64,000 nucleotides of DNA from Coriolopsis trogii (GCA_020543525.1 JAHYIO010000003.1:1240001-1304000), one strand, 5' to 3'. Counted from the first letter of the stretch, positions 34,192 through 46,471 are shown. The notes: generated by a model from the letters alone, not told the origin. Program-made: numbers and translations.

Positions 34192-36831
34192 ATGGGCAGA
34201 CGCGCGAAGAATAAGCAAGGAGACCCTGCACCCTTTGCAGAGGTGCAAGAAAACGCGACTCGTCCGTCCCAGAAGAAGCTCGGGAAGCGGAAAGCGGACG
34301 ACATCGACCCACCAAGCAAACGGCCCACAAAAAAGGCGAAGGAAACTGAAGGTCGCGCGGCCAAGCCGGCGAAGGCTCCCGCCTCTAAAGGAAAGGATAA
34401 GGGCATGAAGGGTGGAGCGAAGGCTAAGGGGGACAAGTCGAAACCGAAGCCGAAACAAGCACGCTTTGCAGACGAGGACGGTGACGATGAAATGGGAGAA
34501 GGCAGTAGTGAGGGATGGGAGGATGTTGACGAAGGCGAGGACTTGAAGGCTCAGGCAAAGTACGTTACTTGTCTGGTACGGGCTTCCAGGGCTTACACTC
34601 GAGGCTGCAGGTCATTATTCCAAAACAGTGACGATGAGGAAGAGTTCGTCGGTTTTGATGGAGACTTGGACGAGTTTGATGTGGACGGCGCGGAGGACGA
34701 GTATGTATCTCTGTTCTTCGCTAATGGAAGGCAGCTTAATACTGAATATGTGCATAGTGATGACCTGCTGAAGGGCCCTGTACAAGAGCTCGAGCTCGAG
34801 TCGGACGAGGAGGATGAAGATGAACCTGCCCCCGTCAAGCTGAAGGGGAAACGTTCGAAACAACAAGAGCGTCCATCGAAAATCATTCCCACTGGGTCAG
34901 ACGCGTCCTCTGACGAGAGCGACGAGGATGAAGACGGCGACGGTCCTGTTACGATGAAGAACATGGAGGCGCGCTCGCGTGCCATGGATGCGCGAGCAGC
35001 AAGGGAGGCAGAACTCGACCTACAGGAGATGCAGCAAGCGGCACTTGCGGGGGAAGGCAGTGATGACGACCTAGCGGACGCAGACGACGTGGACATGGAC
35101 GAGGAAGGTGAGGGTGGTGATGGTAGTGAAGAGTTTGTTCTGCCTACAGCGGAGGAGCGGGAAGAAGAGAAGAAGAGGGGCGGGCCGGACGTTCATACGG
35201 TCCAAAAACGGATGCGCGAGTGCGTGCGGGTCCTCGGTAATTTCAGAAAGCTCGCGGCGAAGGGCAGGTGCGCGCGACTACATTCGAGCTCCGGATTGGT
35301 CATTGACTATGCTTCACCTCTAGGTCAAGGTCGGAATATGTGCAACAGCTCATTTCCGACATTGCTAGCTATTACGGCTACAACGATTTCCTTGCTGAGA
35401 AGCTCTTCCAGCTGTTCCCGGTGGCAGAAGTTCGTCTTGCACCATCTCCCTGATGACTGCGTGCTTACTCCGTTATCAGGCAATCGAGTTTTTCGAGGCC
35501 AATGAGGTTCCCCGTCCCGTGACCATCCGTACCAACACCCTCCGCACCAGGCGGCGCGACCTTGCGCAAGCACTGATTAACCGAGGAGTCAACCTCGAGC
35601 CGATAGGCAAGTGGACGAACGTAGGCTTGCAGGTATTCGAGAGCAGCGTCCCCATCGGCGCTACGCCCGAATACCTCGCCGGACACTACATGTTGCAAGC
35701 CGCATCGTCATTCTTGCCAGTGATTGCGTTGGCACCCCAACCAGGCGAGCGCGTGCTCGACATGGCGTCGGCGCCGGGCGGTAAGACGACACACATGGCC
35801 GCGCTCATGGAGAACACGGGAGTCGTGTTCGCGAATGACGCGAACAAGGCGCGGACCAAGAGTCTGACAGCGAACGTGCACCGGCTTGGGTGCAAGAACG
35901 TCGTCGTCTGCTCGTATGACGGCCGCGAGTTCCCCAAGGTCATCGGCGGCTTTGACAGGGTCCTCCTCGACGCCCCGTGCAGTGGTACAGGCGTCATTAG
36001 CAAGGATGCGAGCGTCAAGACCAACAAGGTACGTCCCTTGGCTCTGTCACCGCCTATGTTTGCGCTGGGAGCTTACGGATGAATGTGTGACGTACCGGCG
36101 TCGCTCGCTGACAGTCCGACCGCGACTTTACGCTCCTGTCCCACCTCCAAAAACAACTCATCCTCTGCGCAATCGACAGTGTGCAGCCGGATTCCAAGAC
36201 GGGCGGGTACCTCGTCTACTCGACGTGCTCCGTGACCGTGGACGAGAACGAGGCGGTCGTCGACTACGCTCTGCGCAAGCGGCCGAACGTCAAGCTCGTC
36301 GACACCGGGCTCGAGTTCGGGCGGCCGGGCTACACGAGCTACCGCGGCAAGACGTTCAGCGACAAGCTCAGCCTCACGCGCCGTTTCTACCCGCACGTGC
36401 ACAACATGGACGGATTCTACGTCGCCAAGTTCAAGGTCGAGAAGCGCGCGAAGGTGAACGCGAAGCCCAAGGACGAAGAGTCGGGCGCGATGGACACCGA
36501 GGACGTTTCTGTGCCCTCGTTCCCCTTCGACGACGCGGAGGACAAGCCGTACTTGGAAGGTGAGCCCGTCGTTGTTTTTGCGATCCTCGTTGTCGTTCCG
36601 GTCCCACCACCTCGGCACGGACCGCTCGGGTCCGGAACATGTGCGGGGATGTGGGATGTGGGATGCGAGACGTGAATCGAAGGCGCGGCGCATGCTGATC
36701 ATGTCATCTCTTCTTCTCCTTCTTTTTTCATTTCCGTCACAGAGGCGAAGCGGAGACGGATGAAGGCGAAGGGGCTCAAGCCTCCGCCACGGACAAAGAC
36801 CGCCCCTGTGGCTGCGGCGGACGCGGCGTGA
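34192..36831 (+). CDS. NOP2: NOP2, 25S rRNA (cytosine-C5) methyltransferase
   Basis: Nucleolar enzyme that methylates 25S rRNA and is needed for large-subunit assembly. Start [18 protein letters not shown]. The N-terminal third is Lys-rich then very acidic (runs of Asp/Glu/Ser) as in yeast Nop2. Then comes [60 protein letters not shown], and the catalytic Rossmann domain: SAM-binding [17 protein letters not shown], the first conserved Cys in [13 protein letters not shown], and the second in [19 protein letters not shown]. The end gives [19 protein letters not shown] and a short basic tail after a last intron (36560 to about 36742), stopping at 36829-36831. Confidence 0.95.
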
Positions 36832-38256
36832 CGCCGTGTATATGTACTGGGGCAGTCTTTCTAGGATCGCTCAGTCGAGCTGCTTGGACGGACGGAACCA
36901 TAGGAGGCGGTCCCGTTATCTCTCGTTCGCCGTTCCGAGGGTCAAAAGTGGGTAGAGTTGGGCAAAGTGCTGTAGAGAGCTGCGTTGCTCGTATCTTTGC
37001 GTTCCCGGGCGTATATTGGGGTTCCGTATGCCGTACGAAAACACCTCGGGGCCTCAGACCTGGCTGCGCGTGCGCAGCTGTACGTTTGTAGCTAGTGCTT
37101 TCGCTTACTGAGCATTCATTGTCTGAGGCGGCCAGCTGGACGAATGCAGCCGTGTAATTGTGAGTGAATGAGTCCCCCATCTTGGCCGCATTCATCCCCG
37201 ATCGCGCGAGGCCCACGCGGGTTGCTCACAAACACAATATGACATGCGCGGTTTTCTGAAGTTGTTTGAAGACCTCCTGAATTCGCTCCGGAGTCGAACT
37301 TTGTGGACGCGTGCCAAGCGCACCCTCCTGTGTCTGTGGACATTCCAGAAGCGTAGGCAGGCTCCATGAATCTCGAGCCGACAACCATCTTCATGCACAT
37401 GCTTATGCTCAATTGCACTCATTTGACAAAATGGAGCCCCGACGGCGTCCGGAGCTCAAAGGACACGTCCCGGTGGCGCGAACGACATGCGCGTACATGT
37501 ACTTGGTAGCCGTCCAAGATGCCACTACCGATCTTCTCGTGCGGAGCGGGTCACAATGCAAGCGTCCGAAAAACTTCTCTGCGTCGGCGTCGCTTATCGC
37601 GTAGACGACCCGATACGGCCACGGCCACGGCCTTCGCACTTGGCTTGGGAGGCGGGCGGCGGCGCGGAGATACGGCGCAAAGATGCGGCTTGGGGAATGT
37701 TCCGAGGACCGAGCCCGATTGCACATGCATGGAATGATTCGATGCGACGAACGTATGGCGTATATCCGCGTAACAGTAGTGGGGGTGCAGTAAGCCAAAT
37801 GTCCCGTTCAAGTATCCGTGTATTCAAGGGTTGGGAACGCAGCAGTAGCTCACATTACAGGTACACGCAACAAAATAACATGGAGCAGATAAATTCCGTC
37901 CGGATGGTGACACGGGATCACGACAGGTCAAAGGGCACGCAGGGTTCCCAGCGCGCGTCGGAGCTCCGAGCAAGGGAGAGTGGCACTCGAACAGCACAGC
38001 GAGAAAAAGAGGAAGGGGAAAGAACGGCCCCATGTGGCGCCCATCAGTTCGGGTATCATCATCCGTCTGGGAATCAGTCAGAAATCAAGACGAAGACGAG
38101 AGGGTCTTCGAGCCATCTGCCAGCGCGGTTCCTTGGAATGTTTTCACGCTGTCACCGATCTGTGAGGTAAAACGTCGCGGTGAGCGGACGATCTGCGAAA
38201 CGTAGAAGAGAGTAGAGGACACGAACTGCATGAACATGGGCTTCAGCTTGAGAAGA
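36832..38256. other. 1.4-kb intergenic region, no secure gene
   Basis: Between the converging NOP2 and SUR7-like genes. Open frames overlap on both strands without conserved features. One 41-codon frame at 37244-37369 has an amphipathic start but breaks down after about 16 residues (see rejected items). Confidence 0.4.
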
Positions 38257-39172
38257 CTAGTACTTTCTGGCGTGACGGCGGCCCAGGAACATGTCGGCGA
38301 AGGAGAGTACGATGGCGACCCATATCAATACTGCCGCGGCGATAGTCATTGCCACCTGTAGGGACGTACAGGACATCAGAATACGGAAGCCATCACGTCA
38401 GGGAATGCAGGGTACCGAGACGTACCGCATTGCCCCGGGAAAGATGCAAGACGTCGCCGGCTTCATCAGAGATTCTGTTGCTGACGACGGAGACGAAGAC
38501 AAGGTCGATGATGAATGAGACAGTAGTCAAGATAGCCGCAAGGAAAGCGGCAATAAGGGTGACGAGCAGGAAAGGAAACGAGTGCGGTTCAGGACCATAC
38601 GTCCAAGCCGAGCCGCGCCATTTCCTGACGAACAGTGAGGCAAGGAGAGCGATGAAGGTGAGTACACAGTCTGTTCAGCGGAGGGGATTCGCGGACCGTG
38701 AGACACGTGATGTGACATATAGTAAAATAACATACCGACGACATGAAGGATGAGCGCCGCGGAGAGGCTTTTGGAGATAGCGTCCGTAACATCGTTCACG
38801 TGGAGCTCTTGGGCAACAGTGGAATCAAAAGTGTAACCCAGGTGGGGCTTAGAGCACTGAGCGGCGCGACTGTGATCTGAGCCGAGGACTCTGGGATATC
38901 ACAGGGTACAGAGGGGACGGTTGACCGGGACGTGAAAACTGTGTTGGCTGGTAAAGAAGAATTCAGACGCACTCTATTTCGGTATCGGACGTGCAATAGC
39001 CCCATACGCCGAACTTGACGGTACTGGTAGCCGAGGAGTCGAAGATGGAGGAACTGGCATCAGCCGTCAGTCGGAAGAGGTAGATGCTCTTGATGATGGG
39101 GATGGAGAGGGACACGAGGAAGAGAAGGATGAAGGAGACCAAGAGAAACAGAGACGAGAGTTTGGCGAGCAT
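38257..39172 (-). CDS. SUR7/PalI-family four-span membrane protein
   Basis: Start MLAKLSSLFLLVSFILLFLV, a signal-anchor-like first span. The outer loop has the family motif FGVWGYC with paired Cys (FGVWGYCTSDTEIEC), typical of SUR7/PalI/Rim9 proteins (eisosome or pH-sensing scaffolds). Later exons give ISKSLSAALILHVVG, FPFLLVTLIAAFLAAILTTV, FIIDLVFVSVVSNRISDEAG and the last span VAMTIAAAVLIWVAIVLSFA, ending in RRHARKY and TAG at 38257-38259. Four helices and the Cys motif agree with the family. Which member (pH-response Rim9 or a Sur7 paralogue) cannot be told. Confidence 0.82.
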
Positions 39173-40478
39173 GTCTAGTCGTGAGTGGGTCGTGAAGAGG
39201 AGTAGTCAAGAGGGTCGGAGCAGAAGACGGTGGCCATGGTGGCTAGCGTAGGAGCCTTAAGACCGGTACCTCAGACGAGTGGGGCCAGCAGACACGAGGT
39301 GTGAGTGCAAGAACGCGTGGAGTTGCCGTGGGGTATTGTTTGCCTATTCAGCTGCGCGTGGTCATGGACAAACAGGAACGATGATTGTGCGGCGGCGGGG
39401 GCCAGGTCGGTGGCAGAGGCGGCCTGCAGAGAGTAAAGCGAAGAGACGGGCTCAGCGAGAGGATGTGTGCAGCGAGTTTACAGCTGGTTTACAGGTCTGC
39501 TTTTACGTGGGGACGAGCATGTCGCCTTGCCTTATCCGGGGCCTTACGTCGAAAGGGCGGGGTGCGGCCTTCCACGTGGAACATCTGCTAGTGGATGTGA
39601 AACGCCCCCTTGGTGCCGAGTCACACAGTCCAGCCTCTTCCGACGCTTGCCCGCGTCAGAACAGAACTTCTGCATACAACACCCGAGCCAACCATCCCAC
39701 CGCTCCCCTCCCCCGCTGCTGCCCCCGTCTGTGTGCTCTCGTAGTGCGCCGGCGCGCACGGCGGCGGTGTGCAGAGCCACCTGGACACGGCGAGAGAACC
39801 AGGCAGGCGGGAGTCCACGGGAGACTAGAGCAGGCATGTCGCAGAACGACATGATTCCCGATCGTCGCTAGACCACCGGAACGCGAACTGGACGCCCCTT
39901 CTCTCGGCTCCTGCCCAAATCAATACATTTTTTGTCACCTTGTGAACCGCTTTCCCACCGTTCTCTGTCCCAGTCTCTCCCCCGCCGCCCTGCAGTCCCA
40001 GATTCTGCGTCCGGGTCTGCAGCAAAACGCTCTCCAGTGGGCTCCAAAGGGTGATTGACGTCGTGAAGAGTGGGCGCAAAGGACCAGCCCGGCTAAACAA
40101 TCATCTCTGATCGACTTGTTGCAGCCAACGGACGCGTGTCTCAATATGGAATTGCTCGACATGGCCCGGCCAAATTTAGTTTAGCCTTGTTTGTTCGGAC
40201 TGTTTAAGGATAAGAAGGGCGGCGCCCTTCCAGGCTTATTCTCTCCCTATCTCTCTTTCTCTCTCGTTCTCTCTCCTTCCCTGCAGCAAGCAAGGCCACA
40301 GAGCCCTCGCTCTCTTCCCATATACCATTATTGTGAGTCTCCTCAGTCTCGACAGCGTCGCCAACGTCTTTGCGCGCGTTCAACGCGTCGCGGGACGTTG
40401 CCAATGCCTCTCTTTCAACCTGTCGTCTGACTACGTATCTTTTCAACCGACAGCTCACGACCTCCTAACTCTTCCATA
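39173..40478. promoter_or_regulatory. long upstream region of the Ala/Glu-rich gene, with CT-rich tract
   Basis: 1.3 kb without a credible gene; also holds the SUR7-like promoter. A strong CT tract (about 40233-40285, repeated CTCTCT/TCTCTCT units) sits 200 bp before the start at 40479. Such pyrimidine tracts are common just upstream of transcription starts of strongly expressed fungal genes. The 191-codon frame at 39279-39854 is Arg/Cys-rich and judged chance. Confidence 0.45.
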
Positions 40479-41692
40479 ATGTCTGAGACCGCTGCTGCCC
40501 CCGCCGTCGCCCCCGTCGAGGAGACTAAGCCCGTCGAGGCTCCCGCCTCCGAGCCTGCCCCCGCTCCCGAGCCTGCTGCTGAGGCGCCTGTTGCTGTAAG
40601 TACAATCAAGCGTTTCTAATCTTGCCCCCCTTCTCATTTCCCGCTCTAGGAGGCCCCCAAGCCTGAGGAGGCCAAGGAGGAGGTGAGCAACAGTTTTTTT
40701 TTTCATTTTTAAGACGCATGATTGATTGCTCTCCAGGCTGCCGCCGCCACTGAGACCCCTGCTGCTGAGGCTGCCGCCGAGGCTCCCAAGACCGAGGAGA
40801 CTCCCGCTGCTGCCACCGAGGAGGCGAAGCCGGTATGTGGTTTTCACGCATCGCTCTCCACCTCGCTTAACAACAATGTCGTAGGCTGAGGCCGCTGCTG
40901 AGACCAAGAAGGAGGAGCGCCCCAAGAGCCCCTCCATCCTCGCTAAGCTCCTTGCCCCCTTCAAGGGTGGTGACAAGAAGGAGAAGGCTGAGAAGAAGCC
41001 TAAGGAGAAGGCTGCCAAGAAAACTGAGAAGAAGGAAGAGGCATGTCATCCTCTGACCTGGCCAAGCATTGTTCTTGCTAACCGCGAAGATAGGCTGCCC
41101 CCGCCACCGAGGAGGCTCCTAAGGAGCCCGCGGCTGAGCCTGCTGCCGCAGATGAGGAGGCCCCCAAGACCGAGGAGGCTCCTGCTGCCGAGCCCGTGAA
41201 GGAGACGTGAGTTGTGTCCCTAATATGGATTCCTCTGGTTCGCTAACAGTTGGGCGTTAGCGAGACCGCACCCGCTGCTGAGGCGCCTGCCACCGAGGCG
41301 CCCGCTGCTGAGACTGCTGCGGAGACTGAGGCCCCTAAGGAGGAGAAGGTACGAGTATGTGTTCCAGTTGGCCTCGATTTCTGTGCTGACCCTCCTCCTA
41401 GAAGGAGGAGAAGAAGGAAGACAAGAAGGAGGAGAAGAGGGCGAAGGTCAGCCGCCGTCTGTCGGCGCGTGTTGGCGAATTCTTCAAGCCCAAGCCCAAG
41501 ACTGAGGTCAGCACTCCCCCGAAGGTTGAGGAGAACCCGCCCAAGATCGAGGAGCCGACACCTGTTGCACCCCTTGAGAACCCCGCCGCTGAGGCTTCCG
41601 CTGAGGCTGCCCCCGCTGAGGCGGCACCGGCCACAGAGGAGCCCAAGGTGGAGGCACCCCCCGCGGCGCCCGTCGTCGCTGCGGCTGCATGA
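40479..41692 (+). CDS. low-complexity Ala/Glu/Pro/Lys-rich protein, probably highly expressed
   Basis: Start MSETAAAPAVAPVEETKPVE; stop TGA at 41690-41692. About 300 residues in seven or so small exons. It is made of repeated EAPA, EEA, TEE and KKE units with two more ordered islands: KSPSILAKLLAPFKGGDKKE and KVSRRLSARVGEFFKPK. No membrane span or known enzyme motif. Codons are almost all the C- or G-ending type (GCC, GAG, AAG, CCC), more biased than neighbours, which points to high expression. Introns cut the repeats at near-regular steps. Role unknown; expected to be largely disordered. Confidence 0.75.
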
Positions 41693-42347
41693 GCGCGGTC
41701 AGAAAATTCCCTTTTACCTTATTACGACCATGACGAGCTGTGCAACTTCTAATGTCTCCCTGTCCCCTATCTGCGCCTCCCCTCCCATGTTATTCCCCCC
41801 TTTCCTGTTCGCATCCATCAGCATGGATCTCGTACCATCATCTGTTTCTTTTTTGTTTCTTCGGTGGTAGTCTACGACGCGGATGTGGTCTTGCTTTGCT
41901 TTCCTCACGAGTCACGCCCCATACCTACATCGCCCTCATCCGTTGTTACTCAACCTAATGTCCACTGGATAGGTGATATCCCCATACCCACTTTCATTAT
42001 CTCACTGGATCGTGCTCGAGTGTGTGTCTATGGCTCCGTGTAATCATGAACTGTTCCCTCCCCTGGTAGCAGCCGACAACGCGACATGACATAGGCCGAT
42101 AGATGTCAACATGAGTTTCCACTGTCTTTCCTTGCAATACATACATACCTGCTTGGCTCGTCCTAGACAAGTGTGTGAGGCCTTGAGGGATGGGATGCTG
42201 CAGAGTACGTCGTCGCAGACAGTGGTCGAGGAGGTTGAGTGGAAATGAGTGCATGTGATCGCGCGACCGAGTCATAGACCAGCAATTCTGAGACGCGACG
42301 CGCCTCGTCCTGATGTCATCTACACAAAACTTTCATCCCACAGCATT
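41693..42347. other. intergenic, no gene seen
   Basis: 3' flank of the Ala/Glu-rich gene and promoter of eIF2B-epsilon. The first 150 bases are T- and C-rich as in a 3' UTR. No other feature recognised. Confidence 0.5.
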
Positions 42348-45300
42348 ATGCCACCAAAAGCGTCATCTGGCAAGGAAAAGAACATCGCGGAGGAGGACGA
42401 GGTCCTCCAGGCTGTCATCCTCGCCGACAGCTTCAATAAACGCTTCAAGCCGCTTACCGTAGGCAAGCCAAGGGTACGTCTGGCTTACTCCATACGTGCC
42501 CGCACGGAACGAAACTCACGCGAGTGCCCTTGCAGTGCTTGCTGCCTATATGCAATGCTACTTTGCTAGACTGGACGTTCGAGAGCCTTGCGCTCGCAGG
42601 TGTCCAGGAGATTTTCGTCATCTGCCGCTCTTACGCAGACCAAGTCAAGGCAGCGATCCGGTGCGCATCCCTTCCCTGTTCCTCCTCTTCTGCTCCTTGC
42701 GTGCTGCACGTTCCGCCCGACGCCTGACACACACGCTCCCTACACGCTCGCTCCCCACTCCGTCGCTGCCGCCCCTCGAACAGAGACTCGAAATGGTCGA
42801 AACCGAGCACGGGGCTGAAGATCGTGCCGATCGTGACGGCGAAGGAGACGTTCTCGCCTGGGGACGCGATGCGGGACATCTACACGCACCAGATCATCAC
42901 GTCCGACTTTGTGCTCGTCACGGGCGACCTGGTGAGCAACGTGCGGATCGACGAAGTCGTGCGGGCGCACAAGGAGCGCCGGCGGACGAACAAGGACGCG
43001 ATCATGACCATGGTCGTGAAGGAGAGCGGGGCGGCGCATCGGACGAGGTGCGTTTCCTTGGCTTTATCCCGAGGGTGTCGGAGGAGAGAGAGAGACACGG
43101 ACGGATGTTGAAGTATTCTTGCGAACAGGTCAAGAGGCGAGTCGGGGGTGTATGTCTTGGACCCCGCGACGTCCGAGTGTCTGCACTATGAGCCCGTCGT
43201 CGGCTACCCTTTGCGCACGCACGTTACCATCCCTCGAGAAATCCTGGTGGAACACCCCGAGGTTGAGATCCGTAACGACTTCATCGACTGCTCGATAGAC
43301 GTCTGCTCGGTGGAGGTACGTCGATTCACCCGTGGACCGCTGCCTACGCTGAACACTTTGTTTTAGGTTCCTTCCCTCTTCCAAGACAACTTCGATTATG
43401 GGGACATTCGGAGAGATTTCGTCTACGGGGTCCTCACGTCGGACCTCCTGATGAAAAACATCTATTGTTACGTCGCGAAGGACGGGTATGCCGCCCGGGT
43501 CGCAGATACGAGGAGCTACGATGCAGTCAGGTGTGTCACGCGCAGTATTAGAGTTACGCTCTCGCCGACCTTCTCACTCCTATCACTCCTATTCTGAACG
43601 CCATACCGTACATAGCAAGGACATCCTGTCAAGATGGACGTTCCCGCTAGTTCCCGATGACAACCACCCCGGCGGTCATTCGTACGAGCACCTGCGGGGC
43701 AACAAGTACATCGCCAAAGACAACTCGGTCGTGCTCTCGCGGTAGGTTCCGGGCACAGTCAGCCTGGTCACGTTTGCTGACGCATTCTGGGCACGGCGTA
43801 CAGGACGTGCAAGATTGGCAACAACACGCTCATCGGCTCTCACACGACGATCCACGACAACGCCTCGATTACGGCGTCCGTCATTGGCCAGCGGTGCACG
43901 ATCGGTCCTGGCGCGATCCTGCGGGATGCGTACGTCTTTGACGACACGCACGTCGGGGCCGGGTCTGTCGTCGAGGGCAGCATCGTCGGCGCGCGGGTGA
44001 AGCTGGGCAATGGATGCAGGGTGCCGAGAGGCTGCCTGATCGCCGACGACGTTGTCATTGGGGACGGCGCCAAGCTGAGGAACTTTGAGCGAGTGTCGAA
44101 GAGGCGCGAGCGCGCGCCGGAGAAAGAGGACGATGGTTCCGACGGCGACGACGAGGAAGAGGAGGAAGACTCTGACCTCGAGGAAGCAGAGGCTCGTGCG
44201 TGTATCTCGCCATGCGAACGTAACAAAGGTGCTCATATTGTGCGATTTGCCAGATCAAGAGGACGTTGCGTCGATCGTGGGCAAGGGCTCGAACGCGCTC
44301 GTCTGGCCGCACGGCTCGCCAGATGACGAGGAAGAGCTGGACGAGCGGGAGTCTTTCAACAACCAGCGACTCATGCGCATAGGTGAGCACGGCCAGCTTA
44401 TGCCTGCCTAGCGGCACCCTCACAACCACGCACGCACAGGCGACTCGGCGTCGGACCTCGAGCTGTCGGACGGAGGCTCGACGACGTCGGCGTCGGACAC
44501 GGAAACCGAGTCCGAGTTCTCGTCGATGCACGCGCTCTCCCGGACGTCGTCCATGACGTCCGCCTCGGGGCCGACGACGCTCACCGTCGTGGACCCGTCG
44601 GCGTCGACGTCGGCGATCCACACGCTGAGCTCGGCGGCGGCGGAGACCGAGTTCCGGTCCGAGGTCGCGCAGTCGCTCGAGCGCGCGTTCGCCGAGGGCC
44701 ACTCGGTCGAGAACGCAGCGGTCGAGCTCAAGACGCTCCGGATGGCGTCGAACGTGCCGCTCCGGCGGGTGCGGGAGGCGGTCGTGGGCGCGATCGTGGA
44801 CCGGATCCCGCTCGTGTCGCCCGGTGCGCCGGGGGCGGCGGCGGAGCAGCGGGCGGAGATCGGGAAGATGGTGCGGCGGTGGGGTCCGCTGATCGACAAG
44901 ATCGGGGGGGTGGACGCGGTGGAGACGGTCGAGGTGCTGCAGTACCACTGTGCGGGGAGCGCGCAGCGGCAGGGGCTGTTCGCGCAGGTGCTCGCGGCGC
45001 TGTACCAGCTGGACCTGGTCGAGGAGGAGGACATCCGCGCGTGGCATGCGTCGGCGGCGGCGCGGGGCGAGGGGCTGAAGCCGGGCTCGGCGCTCGCGGA
45101 GGGCGTGAGGAAGTGCTGGGCGGTGGGGGCGAAGATGATCGAGCAGTTTGACGAGGAGAGCGAGGAGGAGAGCGGGAGTGAGGAGGAGGAGAGCGACGAG
45201 GATGAGGACGAGAAGGCTCCGGCTGCCCCCTCACGAGCAGCTGAGACAGAGGAGAGCGAGAGCGAGGAGGAGAGCGAAGAGGAGAGCGAAGAGGACGATG

Positions 45301-45674
45301 GTCCCGCCCCCGCCCGCGCGCCGAAAGCGACCTCGGGCGCACCTGCGACATCGACGGCCAAGCCTTTGCAGCCTGCCCAACCAGAGTCTGAACCCGAGAG
45401 CGAAGAGGGCAGCGAGGCGTTCGAGACCGGGTCGGAGGCGAGCGAGGACACTCCGGCCAAGGCAGCAAACGCACCCGCTCAACCTGCAACTGGCGTCATT
45501 CACCGTACGGCAGCAGTGCCCTCGGCGTCGTCTCCCGGACCCAGTGCGGCACCCAAGACGGCCGGGGTCAGTGCCTCTCCGGTTCAGACCGTCGCCAAGA
45601 GCTCAGGCTCGGCAGAGTCGTCCGAGGCGAGTGGGGAGGGAAGCGAGGAGAGCGAGTCTGGGGAGGACGCATGA
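42348..45674 (+). CDS. GCD6: eIF2B-epsilon, catalytic subunit of the eIF2 exchange factor (GCD6)
   Basis: Guanine-nucleotide exchange on eIF2 in translation initiation. Start MPPKASSGKEKNIAEEDEVL. The nucleotidyltransferase-like domain gives LQAVILADSFNKRFKPLT, LLPICNATLLDWTFESLALA, MRDIYTHQIITSDFVLVTGD and YVLDPATSECLHYEPV. Left-handed beta-helix hexapeptide repeats follow (CKIGNNTLIGSHTTIHDNA, VIGQRCTIGPGAILRDAYVF). After an acidic linker comes the W2 domain with LRMASNVPLRRVREAVVGAI, RWGPLIDKIGG and LYQLDLVEEEDIRAWH. After the usual C-terminal end there is an extra tail of roughly 170 residues rich in Glu/Ser then Pro/Ala. About eight introns in the first half; the second half is one long exon. 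Confidence 0.94.
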
Positions 45675-45944
45675 CCGCTACCTGGTCGTTCATAGACATC
45701 TGTAGCAAGTAATGTAGCATTAACACCGTCTCTCTTGGCGCAACGCGGCCGTTTCGTGCACACACGCGTTGATGCACACACGATGTAACGAGTCCGAAAG
45801 CGAGCATATATGAGGGAAGAAAGGTCCTGAACGGGACGGGGTATCTATTACATGAGGCGCAGATTAAACAGGATCCTCAGAGTACAGGGTCCGTATGCGT
45901 CATGAGCTCGTGAGGGTCGTGAACTCTGAGCGGTGGCGTGCCGC

Positions 45945-46348
45945 TTAGTATTTGAGGATGATGTAGAGCGCGTGGATGATACCGGGGCTGTTCGGCGAGT
46001 ATGTCAGTAAAAGTGCAGTAATGACGCGTTTTCGACGCGTACATGTAACCCAAAATTGTCTGGTGAACGATAGACGTCAGCATCTTGCGAGCAAGGGGGT
46101 AACGCGACGAGACTTACTAGCAGGATGTTGATGAGAAAGTCGACATTGCAGCCACGCTCGAGGAAGACACCGATTGGGGGCACGAAGATGGCAAAGCTAG
46201 AAAAAGGCAAGTCAGACGATTCCGATGTTGAGATTGGAGAGCGGTGCAACATACAAGATCTGCACGGAATGGTGAGCCCCATAATTCGTGACTCGACGAT
46301 CCACGACGGGGAACGCACCTTGCAGAGGTCTGAAGCAGTGAAGGCCAT
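45945..46348 (-). CDS. PMP3: PMP3, plasma membrane proteolipid 3 (57 aa, with 5-nt microexon)
   Basis: Tiny two-span plasma-membrane protein (UPF0057 family) that affects membrane potential and cation tolerance. Five exons: 46348-46319 (MAFTASDLCK), 46259-46255 (5 nt, ATCTT), 46196-46118, 46059-46043 and 45987-45945. Joined, they total 174 nt, giving the family-standard 57 residues with FVPPIGVFLERGC, DFLINILLTILGYIPGIIHA and a LYIILKY end. All four introns are GT-AG and 55-59 nt long. Skipping the microexon (one 122-nt intron) breaks the frame. The start is 123 bp from the BNA7 start on the other strand. Too small to show up as a single open frame. Confidence 0.92.
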
Positions 46349-46471
46349 GGTGGAATATGTGATGAGGTGAGGAGGAGACGAGGGAGGACGGAGGGGGTTA
46401 TAAGGGCTGGGGAGAGATGACGTCAGGGCCAGTGCGTCAGGGCAAGAGAGCGGCAGGGCGAGCGGCAGACG

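Noticed and set aside
37244..37369. 41-codon frame starting MRGFLKLFEDLLNSLRS, resembling the N-terminal helix of Arl8-like GTPases
   Set aside because: The similarity ends after about 16 residues; no P-loop (GxxxxGKT) or downstream GTPase exon follows on this strand.
39279..39854. 191-codon plus-strand frame upstream of the Ala/Glu-rich gene
   Set aside because: Arg/Cys-rich, no domain, no splice logic, overlapping equal-quality frames on the other strand.
44055..45489. Several long minus-strand and shifted frames over eIF2B-epsilon (up to 346 codons)
   Set aside because: Arg/His/Ser-rich shadows of the long C-terminal exon; the plus-strand frame encodes the W2 domain.
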